From CBDCHC01 sp965277055 (GTDB taxonomy: Bacteria; Pseudomonadota; Gammaproteobacteria; PS1; Pseudothioglobaceae): a stretch of 64,000 nt of DNA. The notes under the pieces were generated by a model. That model was not told where the DNA came from and searched no databases. It was given only the letters and a program-made list of their open reading frames with translations. Location of the stretch: the NCBI GenBank assembly GCA_965277055.1, contig OZ255703.1, forward strand, positions 620,001-684,000, read 5' to 3'. Shown here one piece after another: positions 24,042-34,437 of this stretch; the first letter of the stretch is position 1, and the number at the start of each line of letters is the position of its first letter. Position numbers and translations under genes: made by a program.

Positions 24042-26317
24042 TAGTTTCTAGGAGCAAGTATTTCGCGCGAACCATTGGCATTCATTGGGCTCACTAAACC
24101 AGCTACTTCCATATCGTCAATAATGCGTGCTGCTCGGTTGTAGCCCACACGGAGTCTGCGCTGTACACTTGAGATAGATACCTTACCACTACTGAGCACA
24201 AATTCTACTGCTTCATCATAGAGTGGGTCATTTTCCCCGCCATTATCTAGTGCAAAATTACTCGTCTCACTCGGTTCATCCTCAGCGACGACCACGTCAT
24301 GTATATAATTTGTTGGGTACTTTTCTTTTAAGAATGAAACAACGTGAGCTATTTCACCATCACTCACAAATGCTCCGTGCACCCGCTGAATATGCTCTTG
24401 CCCTGGCATCATATACAACATATCCCCAAGCCCCAATAATCCTTCTGCACCAGTACTATCTAAAATAGTTCTACTGTCAATTTTAGAAGACACTTTAAAT
24501 GCTATTCGTGATGGGATATTTGATTTAATCAGTCCAGTAATTACATCGACACTTGGACGTTGAGTAGCGATAATCAAGTGCATTCCAGCAGCACGAGCCT
24601 TTTGAGCAATGCGAATAATAAAGCCCTCGGTACGTTTCGCCTTAGCCCGATCTTCACCTGAGAGTGCCCCGAGCATATCTGCATATTCATCAATCACAAT
24701 AACAATCAGTGGCAACTCTTCCACTGGAGTAGGATTACCCTCTTCATCTAATTGACCTTCATTAACCAGTGGGGTTCCTGCATCTTTTGCTATACGTACT
24801 TTTTCGTTAAAACCGGCAATATTGCGCACTCCATGTTTAGCAAGTAATGCATATCTGCGTTCCATTTCACCAATAGACCAAAAGAGTGCACTTGATGCTT
24901 GATTCATATCCGTTACTACCGGGGTGAGTAAGTGCGGAATATCTGCATAAATGGCTAACTCTACCACTTTAGGGTCAATCATAATCAAGCGGACATCATG
25001 TGGGCTAGATTTAAATAATATCCCCATCAGCATGGCATTAAGCCCTACTGATTTACCCATACCAGTAGCCCCTGCCACTAATAAGTGCGGTGTTTTCGCA
25101 AGGTCAATCACTACTTCCTTCCCTGTGGTATCTTTACCTAAACACATAGTAAGTGGAGCATGAGACTCACTATATGCCTGTGATTCAATCACTTCTCTAA
25201 GCTGTATCATCTGCCGATGAGCATTTGGGATTTCAATGCCTATCGTATGCTTTCCAGGAATAACATCTACAATACGCACACTTTGAACTAATAACGCCCG
25301 AGCTAAATCTTTATCCAAACTCACCACTTTAGATGCTTTCACTCCCGATGGGAGTTCTACTTCAAAACTAGTGATTACTGGTCCTGGGATAATATCTACC
25401 ACTGAGACACTAATACCAAAGTTTTCAAGCTCACGGGTTAGATTATCTGCCATGGTTTGTAATTCACTACTAGAATAGCGTACTGGGTTCGTATTAATAG
25501 TATCTAACAACTCTGCACTTGGCAGTGCGTCTTCTGAAGTGGTTGATAGGGTAGCCACTGTATTGGTAGTACGTGCTCTCGGTTTAGGGGTTTTTGATGT
25601 GGTAGCTATTGCACTAACAGTAGTAGATGTAGAACGAGCAGATGTTGGCGATCTGCTTGCTGCAGTGGAAGGCGCAGATGTATTACTACGCTTTGTTATT
25701 TTGCCGATCATATGGGCAATGCGTGTGATGATGGTGCGTATGAAATGCAAAATGGCTATAATGCTATGCCATATACGCCCAAGGATAGTGCCTATAGTCT
25801 GTACCACCTGCACCCAAGATAGCCCTGTCAGCAAGCTAATCAAAGCAAGTTCTAGTACAATATAAATAATCCACAATCCAATTGCTAAATATGGAGATAA
25901 CAAAGCATTCAACTCATCACCAACTACTCCGCCGTAATGCACATCAATCAGGTTAAGTAGTCCAGTAGTATTTAGCAATAGCACTACACCGCCGATGAAT
26001 CTTAAGGGTACCACCCAGTGATTAAGCGTAGTAAAGATACCCAAATAATAACGTAGCGCAATTACTATAATCAGTGCTGCAAGTACATATGAACTATAGC
26101 CAATAAAGGTATAGGAAATATCAGCCAAATACGCACCAAATATCCCCAAATAATTAACTGATGAATTTAGGGTTTGAGCGGCAGAAAAAGGATTTTCTGT
26201 AAAAGAATGACTATACAAACTCAAGAAATACATCCCTGCAATACACAAAAGCAACAGCGTAATAATCTCTTTGTATTTTGCAGTAGTGTCACTTGGTGAC
26301 ATGCGATTATTACGCAT
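24041..26317 (-). CDS. ftsK: FtsK, DNA translocase at the division septum
   Basis: FtsK moves chromosome ends through the closing septum and triggers XerCD resolution. The 758-residue protein has about four or five N-terminal membrane helices, a short threonine- and serine-rich linker and the RecA-type motor, with Walker A AGATGMGKSVGLNAML and Walker B IVIVIDEYADM. A C-terminal gamma domain (about the last 65 residues) has the VQRRLRVGYNRAARIID winged-helix pattern that reads KOPS sites. Its length is at the short end for the family. It is one of the few division genes here with an intact active site. Confidence 0.97.
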   Translation of the reverse strand: MRNNRMSPSDTTAKYKEIITLLLLCIAGMYFLSLYSHSFTENPFSAAQTLNSSVNYLGIFGAYLADISYTFIGYSSYVLAALIIVIALRYYLGIFTTLNHWVVPLRFIGGVVLLLNTTGLLNLIDVHYGGVVGDELNALLSPYLAIGLWIIYIVLELALISLLTGLSWVQVVQTIGTILGRIWHSIIAILHFIRTIITRIAHMIGKITKRSNTSAPSTAASRSPTSARSTSTTVSAIATTSKTPKPRARTTNTVATLSTTSEDALPSAELLDTINTNPVRYSSSELQTMADNLTRELENFGISVSVVDIIPGPVITSFEVELPSGVKASKVVSLDKDLARALLVQSVRIVDVIPGKHTIGIEIPNAHRQMIQLREVIESQAYSESHAPLTMCLGKDTTGKEVVIDLAKTPHLLVAGATGMGKSVGLNAMLMGILFKSSPHDVRLIMIDPKVVELAIYADIPHLLTPVVTDMNQASSALFWSIGEMERRYALLAKHGVRNIAGFNEKVRIAKDAGTPLVNEGQLDEEGNPTPVEELPLIVIVIDEYADMLGALSGEDRAKAKRTEGFIIRIAQKARAAGMHLIIATQRPSVDVITGLIKSNIPSRIAFKVSSKIDSRTILDSTGAEGLLGLGDMLYMMPGQEHIQRVHGAFVSDGEIAHVVSFLKEKYPTNYIHDVVVAEDEPSETSNFALDNGGENDPLYDEAVEFVLSSGKVSISSVQRRLRVGYNRAARIIDDMEVAGLVSPMNANGSREILAPRN

Positions 26318-26329
26318 GGTTGTGTCTAA

Positions 26330-29300
26330 TTATCCTTCTGATAAAACTTGTTTATATTCCCTAGGTATGATTTTAACAAAATGCTTTTGCTCTATATCAA
26401 AATTATCAAGAATCATTTTTGCCCGAGCAGACTGAGTATATTCAAGATGTTTACTCAAATATAACTCCAGCTCAGAAATTGCTTCATCATCCATTGGGTC
26501 TAGATCTATCATGCCCGGATTTACCATATCTTTAAGAGTATCATTTGGATTATAAATGTAGGCAATACCACCACTCATGCCTGCACCTAAATTTCTACCA
26601 ACTTCCCCAAGAATAATTGCGCGCCCACCAGTCATATATTCTAAAGCATGATCGCCCACACCTTCAACCACACAAATAGCCCCAGAGTTACGCACACAAA
26701 AACGCTCAGCCACAATACCTGATAAATACATTTCACCACTCGTTGCCCCATAGCCACAGACATTACCGGCAATAATTTGCATACTCCAGTCAAAAGTTGC
26801 TTGCTCATCAGGTCGCACTGAAATAATACCACCAGAAAGCCCTTTACCAACATAGTCATTCGCATCGCCAGTGATATGAAAGGTAATTCCTTTAGTCAAA
26901 AACGCCCCTACTGACTGACCTGCGGTACCAGTAAAATTCACGGTGATCTGATGATCAGCAAGAGTAGTATCGGTATCCATAATAGATTTAGTCACATACG
27001 AAGAAAGCATAGCACCTACCGCTCTATCTACATTAGTAATGCGTTCATCAATCACCACTGGTTCATTGATAAAATCTTTCGCAGCGGAAATTAGCAAGTT
27101 ATCTAACTGCAATGGTAAATCATGATTTTGCTCTTTTAATTTATAGAGCCCGACAGATTTATGTAAAGGCTCTACTTTAGTCAGTATAGCAGTTAAATCA
27201 ATCATATTTTTCTTCATACTCTCGGACTCTGATTGACGCAGTTTATCTACGCGCCCAATCATTTCATTAACCGTTCTAAAGCCCAAGGAAGCCATAATCT
27301 CACGTAACTCCTCGGCTACCATAAATAGATAATTAATCACATATTCAGGTTTACCATTAAACTTCGCACGTAGCTCAGGGTCTTGAGTGGCAACGCCAAC
27401 TGGGCAGGTATTCAAATGACACTTACGCATCATAATACAGCCAAGCGTAATAAGTGGCGCAGTAGAGAAGCCAAATTCTTCAGCACCTAGTAAGGCTGCT
27501 ATTGCAACATCGCGCCCTGTTTTGAGTTGTCCGTCGGTTTGGATCACTACACGTGAGCGGAGATCATTTAATACTAATGTTTGGTGTGTTTCAGCTAAGC
27601 CAAGCTCCCACGGTAGTCCTGCATGTTTGATAGAGGTGAGCGGTGATGCCCCCGTACCACCATCATGCCCAGCAATAACAATATGGTCTGCTTTAGCTTT
27701 AACCACACCAGCAGCAATAGTCCCGACCCCAGTACCTGCCACAAGTTTCACACTAATACGTGCTTCAGGGTTGGAGCGTTTTAGGTCAAAAATAAGCTCT
27801 GCTAAATCTTCAATAGAATAAATATCATGATGTGGTGGTGGGCTAATCAACCCTACACCTTTAGTTGAGTGTCTGGTTTTAGCAATAACTTCATCTACTT
27901 TTTTACCTGGTAGTTCGCCACCTTCGCCTGGTTTTGCCCCTTGGGTAACTTTAATTTGAATTTCTTCTGCTTGGTTGAGGTACTCAATTGTTACCCCGAA
28001 TCGACCCGATGCTACTTGTTTAATTGCACTTTTACGATTATCACCATTTTCATCTAGTACCCAACGTGCTGCATCTTCACCACCTTCACCAGTGTTAGAT
28101 TTACCGCCAATAGCGTTCATGGCAATAGCAAGACTTTCATGAGATTCTTTAGAGATAGAGCCAAAACTCATAGCGCCGGTAGCAAAACGTTTTATGATTT
28201 CACTTACTGGTTCGACTTCTGATATATCTACACGAGTTGTTTCATCTACAATAAATTCCATCAGTCCACGCAAGGTAGCATTTTTAGTGAGTTCATTATT
28301 TACTTTCTCAGCAAAAGATTTATAGGCGTCTTTGTTATTAGTGCGTGAAGCCGTTTGCAAATTGCTAATAGAAGTAGGTTCCCACATATGAGTTTCCCCA
28401 CCACTACGCCAGTGATATTGTCCATCATTACCTAAGGTGTCAATACTAGTGATAAATGCTGCTTGATGGCGTTCTTCAATTTCTGCTTGCAAAATAGCAA
28501 AATCTACCCCACCAATCCGTGTCGGCGTACCAATAAAGCACGTATCTACCACCTCAGGTGCAATACCTACTGCTTCAAAAATTTGCGCTCCTTTATACGA
28601 TTCAAGAGTGGAGATACCCATTTTAGCCATCACTTTAAGCATACCTTTATTCAGACTCTTAATATACCTTTGAACAATTTCTGTATAGTCAAACTCTAAA
28701 ATGCCTGCGTTTTTACTTGCATATAGTGCATTAAACGCTCCATATGGATTCATAGCATCCACCCCATATCCAGCAAGTAAGCAAAAATGATGTACTTCAC
28801 AACACTCAGCACTTTCTACGATAATAGAACAACGCGTACGTTTGTGTGCTTGTACTAAATGATGATGTACACTGCCTGCCACCATAAAGCTACTAAGCGC
28901 AGCATGGGTGCTATTAATACCTTTATCGCTTAGAATAATAAACCCTTTACCACTATCTACAAGCTGCTCAGCTTGTGCACAAATATCAGCAATAAGTGCT
29001 TGCTGGTTTACTCCCCTTTCATACACTAGGCTGATTTCTCCGACCTGCCACGTCGTTTGAGTTCTGATTTTTGCAATATCGGTATTGGTCAAAATAGGTT
29101 GCTCTAATACTAAGCGGTGAACATTTGTTTCATCATGCGATAGGAGATTTCCGCTTGGACCCACCATCGTACGTAAGGACATAATAATTTCTTCACGAAT
29201 AGAATCTACTGCTGGGTTTGTGACCTGTGCAAAACCTTGTTTGAAATAATCATAAATAATGCGTGATTTATCACTTAAACAACTCAGTGCAGCATCGTTA

Positions 29301-30823
29301 CCCATAGAACTCACAGGGTCACGACCATCTATAACCAGTGGGTGCAGCATAAACTGCATGCGCTCAGTAGAGTAGCCAAATGCTTGCAACTCTGGAATCA
29401 ATTCTTCATAAGTAACCTCAGTATTAGAAATATCTTTTGCTGTTAAATCGGTCAAATATACTTGTTGCTTAGCAACCCATTCTTGATAAGGATATGCTTC
29501 GGAGAATGTATGCTTAATCACATCATCATTTACTAGCTCGCCTGTATCAAAATCCACTAAAAACATTTTCCCTGGCTGTAAACGTCCTTTACTTTTCACC
29601 AATGCATCTTCTACGTCTACTACCCCTACTTCACTCGCCATAATAATACGACCATCAGTCATTTCGTAATAGCGCGATGGGCGTAACCCATTTCTATCAA
29701 GAACTGCGCCAATATAATGCCCATCGGCAAATGAGATAGAGGCAGGACCATCCCACGGCTCCATCATATTTGATAAATATTGATAGAATGCTTTTTTAGA
29801 GTCATCCATATTAGTGTCATTTTGCCACGCCTCAGGCACCATCATTAACACACTTTCTGCCAAACTTCTACCCGTAATTTTTAAAAACTCAAGTACATTG
29901 TCAAAGCTCCCTGAGTCAGAAACATCTTGTTCAATAACTGGTAGCACTTTAGCAAGTTCATCACCCAATTCTGGTGAGACAAACATTCCCTCACGGGCAG
30001 TCATCCAGTTGTGATTACCTGCTCTAGTATTAATTTCACCATTATGCGACATATAGCGGCACGGCTGTGCTCGATCCCATGAAGGAAAGGTATTGGTAGA
30101 AAAACGCGAATGCACCATCGCTAAATACGAGGTGTAGTTCGGGTCTTGTAAATCAGGGTAAAAGGCTAATACCTGTGAGCCCATTAACATGCCCTTATAC
30201 ACAATTACGCTATTAGATAAACTACAAATATAAAAATCAGGATGTTTTGGCTTGAGTTGTAGCGAAGCATATTTACGAATAATAAACAGTGCTCTTTCAA
30301 ACTCAGCAATAGAAGCATCAGCAGCTTTCTTGATAATCAGTTGTTTAAATACTGGCATTGTATCAAATGCACCTTTGCCAATATCAGATGATTCATAGTC
30401 TATGGGTACTTCTCTAAAGCCAATATATTCTTGCCCCTGCTGAGTAATTTCTTGTTTTAAAAATGCTTCACATTCTAAACGTTCCATCTCATCCGTAGGT
30501 AAAAATACATTACCTACAGCATATTCTAATGGTGCAACCTTGGTGTTAAATTGCTCTTTAATCAACGGGATGAAAAACGACTCACTAAGATTAGTCATAA
30601 TACCTGCACCATCGCCTGTATTTTCTTCACAGCCACAGCCCCCACGATGATCCATGCGGGCAAGCATTTCCAATGCATCTAGCGTAATTTGGTGAGAAGC
30701 ATCTTTTTTAATGTGGGCAATAAAGCCTACTCCGCAATTTTCATGTTCAAATTCAGGGCGATATAGACCTACCGCCTCTGGGCGATTCGTGCGTGCTACT
30801 CTAGAAATACGTGCATTGCTCAT
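26330..30823 (-). CDS. gltB: GltB, glutamate synthase large subunit
   Basis: GltB transfers the amide nitrogen of glutamine to 2-oxoglutarate. The 1497-residue chain has a class II amidotransferase domain whose predicted N-terminal nucleophile is C30 (ENCGVGFIAH), so a 29-residue propeptide would be removed. The central and FMN domains follow, with QVASGRFGVT and GDGG-like glycine-rich segments, then the 3Fe-4S motif CHLNTCPVGVATQ and a C-terminal GXGXG beta-helix. The small subunit gltD is not adjacent, with ftsK following by 12 bases. AGGA is present before the ATG. Confidence 0.97.
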   Translation of the reverse strand: MSNARISRVARTNRPEAVGLYRPEFEHENCGVGFIAHIKKDASHQITLDALEMLARMDHRGGCGCEENTGDGAGIMTNLSESFFIPLIKEQFNTKVAPLEYAVGNVFLPTDEMERLECEAFLKQEITQQGQEYIGFREVPIDYESSDIGKGAFDTMPVFKQLIIKKAADASIAEFERALFIIRKYASLQLKPKHPDFYICSLSNSVIVYKGMLMGSQVLAFYPDLQDPNYTSYLAMVHSRFSTNTFPSWDRAQPCRYMSHNGEINTRAGNHNWMTAREGMFVSPELGDELAKVLPVIEQDVSDSGSFDNVLEFLKITGRSLAESVLMMVPEAWQNDTNMDDSKKAFYQYLSNMMEPWDGPASISFADGHYIGAVLDRNGLRPSRYYEMTDGRIIMASEVGVVDVEDALVKSKGRLQPGKMFLVDFDTGELVNDDVIKHTFSEAYPYQEWVAKQQVYLTDLTAKDISNTEVTYEELIPELQAFGYSTERMQFMLHPLVIDGRDPVSSMGNDAALSCLSDKSRIIYDYFKQGFAQVTNPAVDSIREEIIMSLRTMVGPSGNLLSHDETNVHRLVLEQPILTNTDIAKIRTQTTWQVGEISLVYERGVNQQALIADICAQAEQLVDSGKGFIILSDKGINSTHAALSSFMVAGSVHHHLVQAHKRTRCSIIVESAECCEVHHFCLLAGYGVDAMNPYGAFNALYASKNAGILEFDYTEIVQRYIKSLNKGMLKVMAKMGISTLESYKGAQIFEAVGIAPEVVDTCFIGTPTRIGGVDFAILQAEIEERHQAAFITSIDTLGNDGQYHWRSGGETHMWEPTSISNLQTASRTNNKDAYKSFAEKVNNELTKNATLRGLMEFIVDETTRVDISEVEPVSEIIKRFATGAMSFGSISKESHESLAIAMNAIGGKSNTGEGGEDAARWVLDENGDNRKSAIKQVASGRFGVTIEYLNQAEEIQIKVTQGAKPGEGGELPGKKVDEVIAKTRHSTKGVGLISPPPHHDIYSIEDLAELIFDLKRSNPEARISVKLVAGTGVGTIAAGVVKAKADHIVIAGHDGGTGASPLTSIKHAGLPWELGLAETHQTLVLNDLRSRVVIQTDGQLKTGRDVAIAALLGAEEFGFSTAPLITLGCIMMRKCHLNTCPVGVATQDPELRAKFNGKPEYVINYLFMVAEELREIMASLGFRTVNEMIGRVDKLRQSESESMKKNMIDLTAILTKVEPLHKSVGLYKLKEQNHDLPLQLDNLLISAAKDFINEPVVIDERITNVDRAVGAMLSSYVTKSIMDTDTTLADHQITVNFTGTAGQSVGAFLTKGITFHITGDANDYVGKGLSGGIISVRPDEQATFDWSMQIIAGNVCGYGATSGEMYLSGIVAERFCVRNSGAICVVEGVGDHALEYMTGGRAIILGEVGRNLGAGMSGGIAYIYNPNDTLKDMVNPGMIDLDPMDDEAISELELYLSKHLEYTQSARAKMILDNFDIEQKHFVKIIPREYKQVLSEG

Positions 30824-31028
30824 ATATAATTATCCTTTTGATCTCTAGTTCAAAAACTACAGAGTCTTTACATCATTAGGCATTAGTAACGTTCTTAACC
30901 AAATGAATGAGAGTGCTCTGTGTACAATGAAATTCTTATGAAATAATCAGTAAAAACTTCTCAATTTTATCATATTAGCCTATTTTGGCATTCAAAAAAT
31001 ACGCAAATATTATCGGTTTTTAAGAGCA

Positions 31029-32252
31029 TTACACTGATTGAGTACTTTTTCGTAATTTGGCATAATAAAAGCCATCTTGCTGATATTGTGGCAATATTTG
31101 CTGTCCAAACGTCGCATACTCACTAGGCGGGGTTATGAGCTCTGCATCAGAGTACGCTGCTAAAAACCACTGGATTTGCTGGGTATTTTCTTCTGGCAAT
31201 ATTGAGCAAGTCGCATAGAGTAGTTCACCGCCTGCTTTCACATATTGCCAGATATTACTTAGAATTGCCCGCTGGATAGCAACTAAAGTGCCAATATCTG
31301 TTTTTTTCCGTAGGAGTTTAATATCAGGGTGTCGACGAATCACTCCTGTAGCTGAACACGGTGCATCAATGCATACTTTATCATACTGCTCATGGAGTAC
31401 TACAGTTGATGCATCATCATGAATGAGTTCTACCTGAGCACCCATACGAGCAATATTTTCCAAAAACATAGCTAAGCGTGTTTCGTTAGACTCTATGCAG
31501 GTGATAGGGTGAGTACTGAGTGCAGCGAGATGAGTAGCTTTACCACCTGGAGCACTGCACACATCAAGCACTCGGTCAGTAGGCTGTACTGCTAAATGCT
31601 CTATTGCTTCAATTGCACTAATATCTTGTACATATACTCCACCAGAAGCAAACTGCGGTAAGGTATTTACTGCGACTGGCTGAGTTAAGATGAGTGCAGA
31701 ATTAGAGTATATAGTATGAGCTATATCTGCAACATCAAGCAACTCGGAATACGCCCTAATATCTTTATCTACCCGAAGCGTCATGGGTGCTGGGGTATTA
31801 TTAGCCTCTATGAGAGCAGTGATCGTATTTTTGTAATATTTTGCTAACTTTTTATACAACCATGTTGGATGGGAATGGTCAGTATTTTCTATAATTGTGC
31901 GACTATTTGCGTCTATTTTACGTAATATTGCATTAACTAGTGGTTTTGCCCATTCTTTGTGAGTGAGTGTGACCCATTCGTTAATCACGGCATAAGACTG
32001 AGAAGAGGTATACAGCAATTCTGCACTTCCCGTGAGCAAAATATATAATACATCTAAGTCTTTTTTGGCAAACTCTTTGTGTAAATGGGCATCTACAACC
32101 TTTAGCAAATAATAATAGTAGCGTAAAGTGGTATAGGTAAGATTAGCACTAAAGCCATCATGCCCAAAGTCGTATTGACTTAATGACTTTTTGTAAAAAG
32201 CAACACTAGTAACTCCATCAAGTGCCAGAGCCCTACCTGATAGAGTAGTCAA
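31029..32252 (-). CDS. rsmB: RsmB, 16S rRNA m5C967 methyltransferase
   Basis: RsmB methylates C967 of 16S rRNA. It has an N-terminal NusB-like helical domain (about residues 1-140) and a Rossmann methyltransferase domain. Diagnostic sequences are DVCSAPGGKATHLAAL for S-adenosylmethionine binding, DAPCSATGVIRRHPD with the release cysteine and the catalytic-cysteine motif LLYATCSILPEEN. The start is a TTG at 32252, since no ATG or GTG precedes the NusB region in this frame. It lies 15 bases after dsbC. Confidence 0.92.
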   Translation of the reverse strand: MTTLSGRALALDGVTSVAFYKKSLSQYDFGHDGFSANLTYTTLRYYYYLLKVVDAHLHKEFAKKDLDVLYILLTGSAELLYTSSQSYAVINEWVTLTHKEWAKPLVNAILRKIDANSRTIIENTDHSHPTWLYKKLAKYYKNTITALIEANNTPAPMTLRVDKDIRAYSELLDVADIAHTIYSNSALILTQPVAVNTLPQFASGGVYVQDISAIEAIEHLAVQPTDRVLDVCSAPGGKATHLAALSTHPITCIESNETRLAMFLENIARMGAQVELIHDDASTVVLHEQYDKVCIDAPCSATGVIRRHPDIKLLRKKTDIGTLVAIQRAILSNIWQYVKAGGELLYATCSILPEENTQQIQWFLAAYSDAELITPPSEYATFGQQILPQYQQDGFYYAKLRKSTQSV

Positions 32253-32267
32253 TTTAAAAGAATTAAG

Positions 32268-32975
32268 CTACTGGGAAAGTCTGCGTACTAAGTCTGCAGC
32301 AGGTAAAAACCCTGCGATATTAGTACCATCCTTTAAGAAAATACTTGGCGTACCATTAACGCCAATTTTAGTGGCAATAGCGAGTTGATCCCGAACTGGA
32401 TTATCACAAGCTTTTGAGTCTGGCACAATGCGTTGTCTTTTATAATTATCCATAGCCTCTAGTCTATTTGGCGCACACCAAATTTTCTCCATTTGGGTAA
32501 GTGCGTTTGGGTGTAACTGCTCAATTGGAGATGCTGCATACTTAACAGTAACTCCTTGTTTATTTAACTCTGGTACCTGTGCATGGAGCCTAGCACAAAA
32601 TGGGCAATCTACATCAGTAAAAACGGTAATTTGGTGTTGTTCTTTATCTGCCTTAAAGATAATCATATCCTTATCTTGAATAGAATTAAGCTCTGCGGTA
32701 ATAAGTTCTTTAACTCTTGGACTTTTTTCTTTAATAGCTCTCGCTGAAAGGTCAATCACATCTCCCTGAAAAATATACCTACCATCCTGTGAAACATATA
32801 TTGACTCAATAGGTTCAGTAATGATGACTTCATATACCCCTGGAATATCTGTAGCAACTACATTTGAGGATTCAATAGACCCGACAAATGGGGAAAGATT
32901 TTTAATAATAACATCAGTAGAAGCAAAAGCAAGACTTGAAGTAAGTGCAAGTACAGTAAATAAAATCGATTTCAT
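32268..32975 (-). CDS. dsbC: DsbC, periplasmic disulfide isomerase
   Basis: DsbC is a dimeric V-shaped isomerase that reshuffles wrong disulfides. The ATG at 32975 opens a signal peptide (about residues 1-18, ending SLAFAS). An N-terminal dimerisation domain leads to a thioredoxin fold, with the active site CPFC in VDCPFCARLH and the GVNGTPSIFLKDG cis-proline region. A second cysteine pair (CAPNRL and KACDNP) is present, as in Escherichia coli DsbC. It diverges from pepA. An upstream in-frame reading to 33011 is judged non-coding. Confidence 0.92.
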   Translation of the reverse strand: MKSILFTVLALTSSLAFASTDVIIKNLSPFVGSIESSNVVATDIPGVYEVIITEPIESIYVSQDGRYIFQGDVIDLSARAIKEKSPRVKELITAELNSIQDKDMIIFKADKEQHQITVFTDVDCPFCARLHAQVPELNKQGVTVKYAASPIEQLHPNALTQMEKIWCAPNRLEAMDNYKRQRIVPDSKACDNPVRDQLAIATKIGVNGTPSIFLKDGTNIAGFLPAADLVRRLSQ

Positions 32976-33067
32976 AACAATAAAAATAACTAAATTCATG
33001 CAATTATACAATAATGGTCATACAAAATTGCCTATAATAAAATGTTTAATTTCTAGGTGTTCCCTCT

Positions 33068-34429
33068 ATGCAATTTGTTTCTTTACCACGTTCTAAGCCT
33101 GATTCTTCACATGATACTTCTTATACCTGCCACGTTCAATTTGAATATGAGAGTGAGCATAACAAAAAACAACTCCTAACCAAAACAGATACGGGTTTTG
33201 AGCTCACTATTTTCATTAAACAATCAGAGCTTACAGCGAAACAAATAACAACAATTATCAGCGCAGTATATGCTACCTTGCAAACTGCTCATATTGAATC
33301 AGTGTGTTTTACTGAGTTGTCTATAGACCACATAGGGCATGTAATCACTGCATTTATTACTGCTAGCTATAGCGTACAAAAAGTATTTAAAGAAGCCGAT
33401 CCTTGTGAGTATTCACTGACTATTGGGCTGGTGAGTGAACAGCCTCAGGAAGTTAAAGCACTCATTGATAAGCACACGAGTATTGCGGGTGGTATCAACT
33501 TTACCCGTCATATTGCTGATTTACCTTCTAATATTTGTACACCAATGTATCTTGCTGAAACAGCAGAAACCATGGCTACCCAGTATGGGCTAGACTGTGA
33601 AATACTAAACGCCAAAGAAATGGAAGACTTGGGCATGAATGCTCTGTTAAGCGTAGCAAAAGGCTCAATTAACCCACCAAAACTCATTACTCTCGAATAC
33701 AAGGGGGCGGCTAATGATCAACCTATTGTCATTGTGGGTAAGGGCGTAACCTTTGATAGCGGAGGCATCTCTTTAAAGCCAGGTGCTGCTATGGATGAAA
33801 TGAAGTATGATATGTGCGGTGCAGCAGCCACGCTAGGCGTAATGCAAGCTATTGCAGAGCTCAAGCCAAAAGTTAATCTGACTATCATCATCCCAGCTGT
33901 AGAAAATATGCCTGCGCATAATGCATCTAAGCCAGGAGATATTGTCAAAAGTATGTCTGGGCAAACTATTGAAATACTCAATACCGATGCTGAAGGTAGA
34001 TTGATTTTATGCGATGCACTCACCTACGCAAATAAATATAATCCTAAAGTCGTGATAGATGTAGCAACCCTTACAGGGGCGGTAATCATCGGGCTGGGCA
34101 AACACCACTCAGGTATCATGGGCAATGATGATGCACTCATAGAGGCACTCATATCAGCAGGAACTACTGCCTTAGATACTGCATGGCAACTCCCACTAGA
34201 TGAAGAATTTGACAAACTCTTAGAATCAAACTTTGCCGATATGGCAAACATCGGCGGACGTGAAGCAGGCAGCATCACTGCGGGGTGCTTTTTAGCACGA
34301 TTTACCGGGGATTATACATGGGCTCACCTAGATATCGCAGGCACTGCATGGGTGAGTGGCAAAAATAAAGGTGCTACGGGAAGACCAGTTGCGATGTTGT
34401 GTGAGTATATATTAAATAATTTAAGATAA
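33068..34429 (+). CDS. pepA: PepA, leucyl aminopeptidase (M17 family)
   Basis: PepA removes N-terminal residues from peptides, using two metal ions. The 453-residue protein has an N-terminal macro-like domain and a catalytic M17 domain. Metal and catalytic residues lie in VGKGVTFDSGGISLKP and the M17 signature NTDAEGRLILCDALTYA, with GAAATLGVM, LTGA and the C-terminal WAHLDIAGTAW. It is the last plus-strand gene before the restriction-modification pair, which converges on it with only eight bases between. Confidence 0.96.
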   Translation: MQFVSLPRSKPDSSHDTSYTCHVQFEYESEHNKKQLLTKTDTGFELTIFIKQSELTAKQITTIISAVYATLQTAHIESVCFTELSIDHIGHVITAFITASYSVQKVFKEADPCEYSLTIGLVSEQPQEVKALIDKHTSIAGGINFTRHIADLPSNICTPMYLAETAETMATQYGLDCEILNAKEMEDLGMNALLSVAKGSINPPKLITLEYKGAANDQPIVIVGKGVTFDSGGISLKPGAAMDEMKYDMCGAAATLGVMQAIAELKPKVNLTIIIPAVENMPAHNASKPGDIVKSMSGQTIEILNTDAEGRLILCDALTYANKYNPKVVIDVATLTGAVIIGLGKHHSGIMGNDDALIEALISAGTTALDTAWQLPLDEEFDKLLESNFADMANIGGREAGSITAGCFLARFTGDYTWAHLDIAGTAWVSGKNKGATGRPVAMLCEYILNNLR

Positions 34430-34437
34430 TGATTGAG

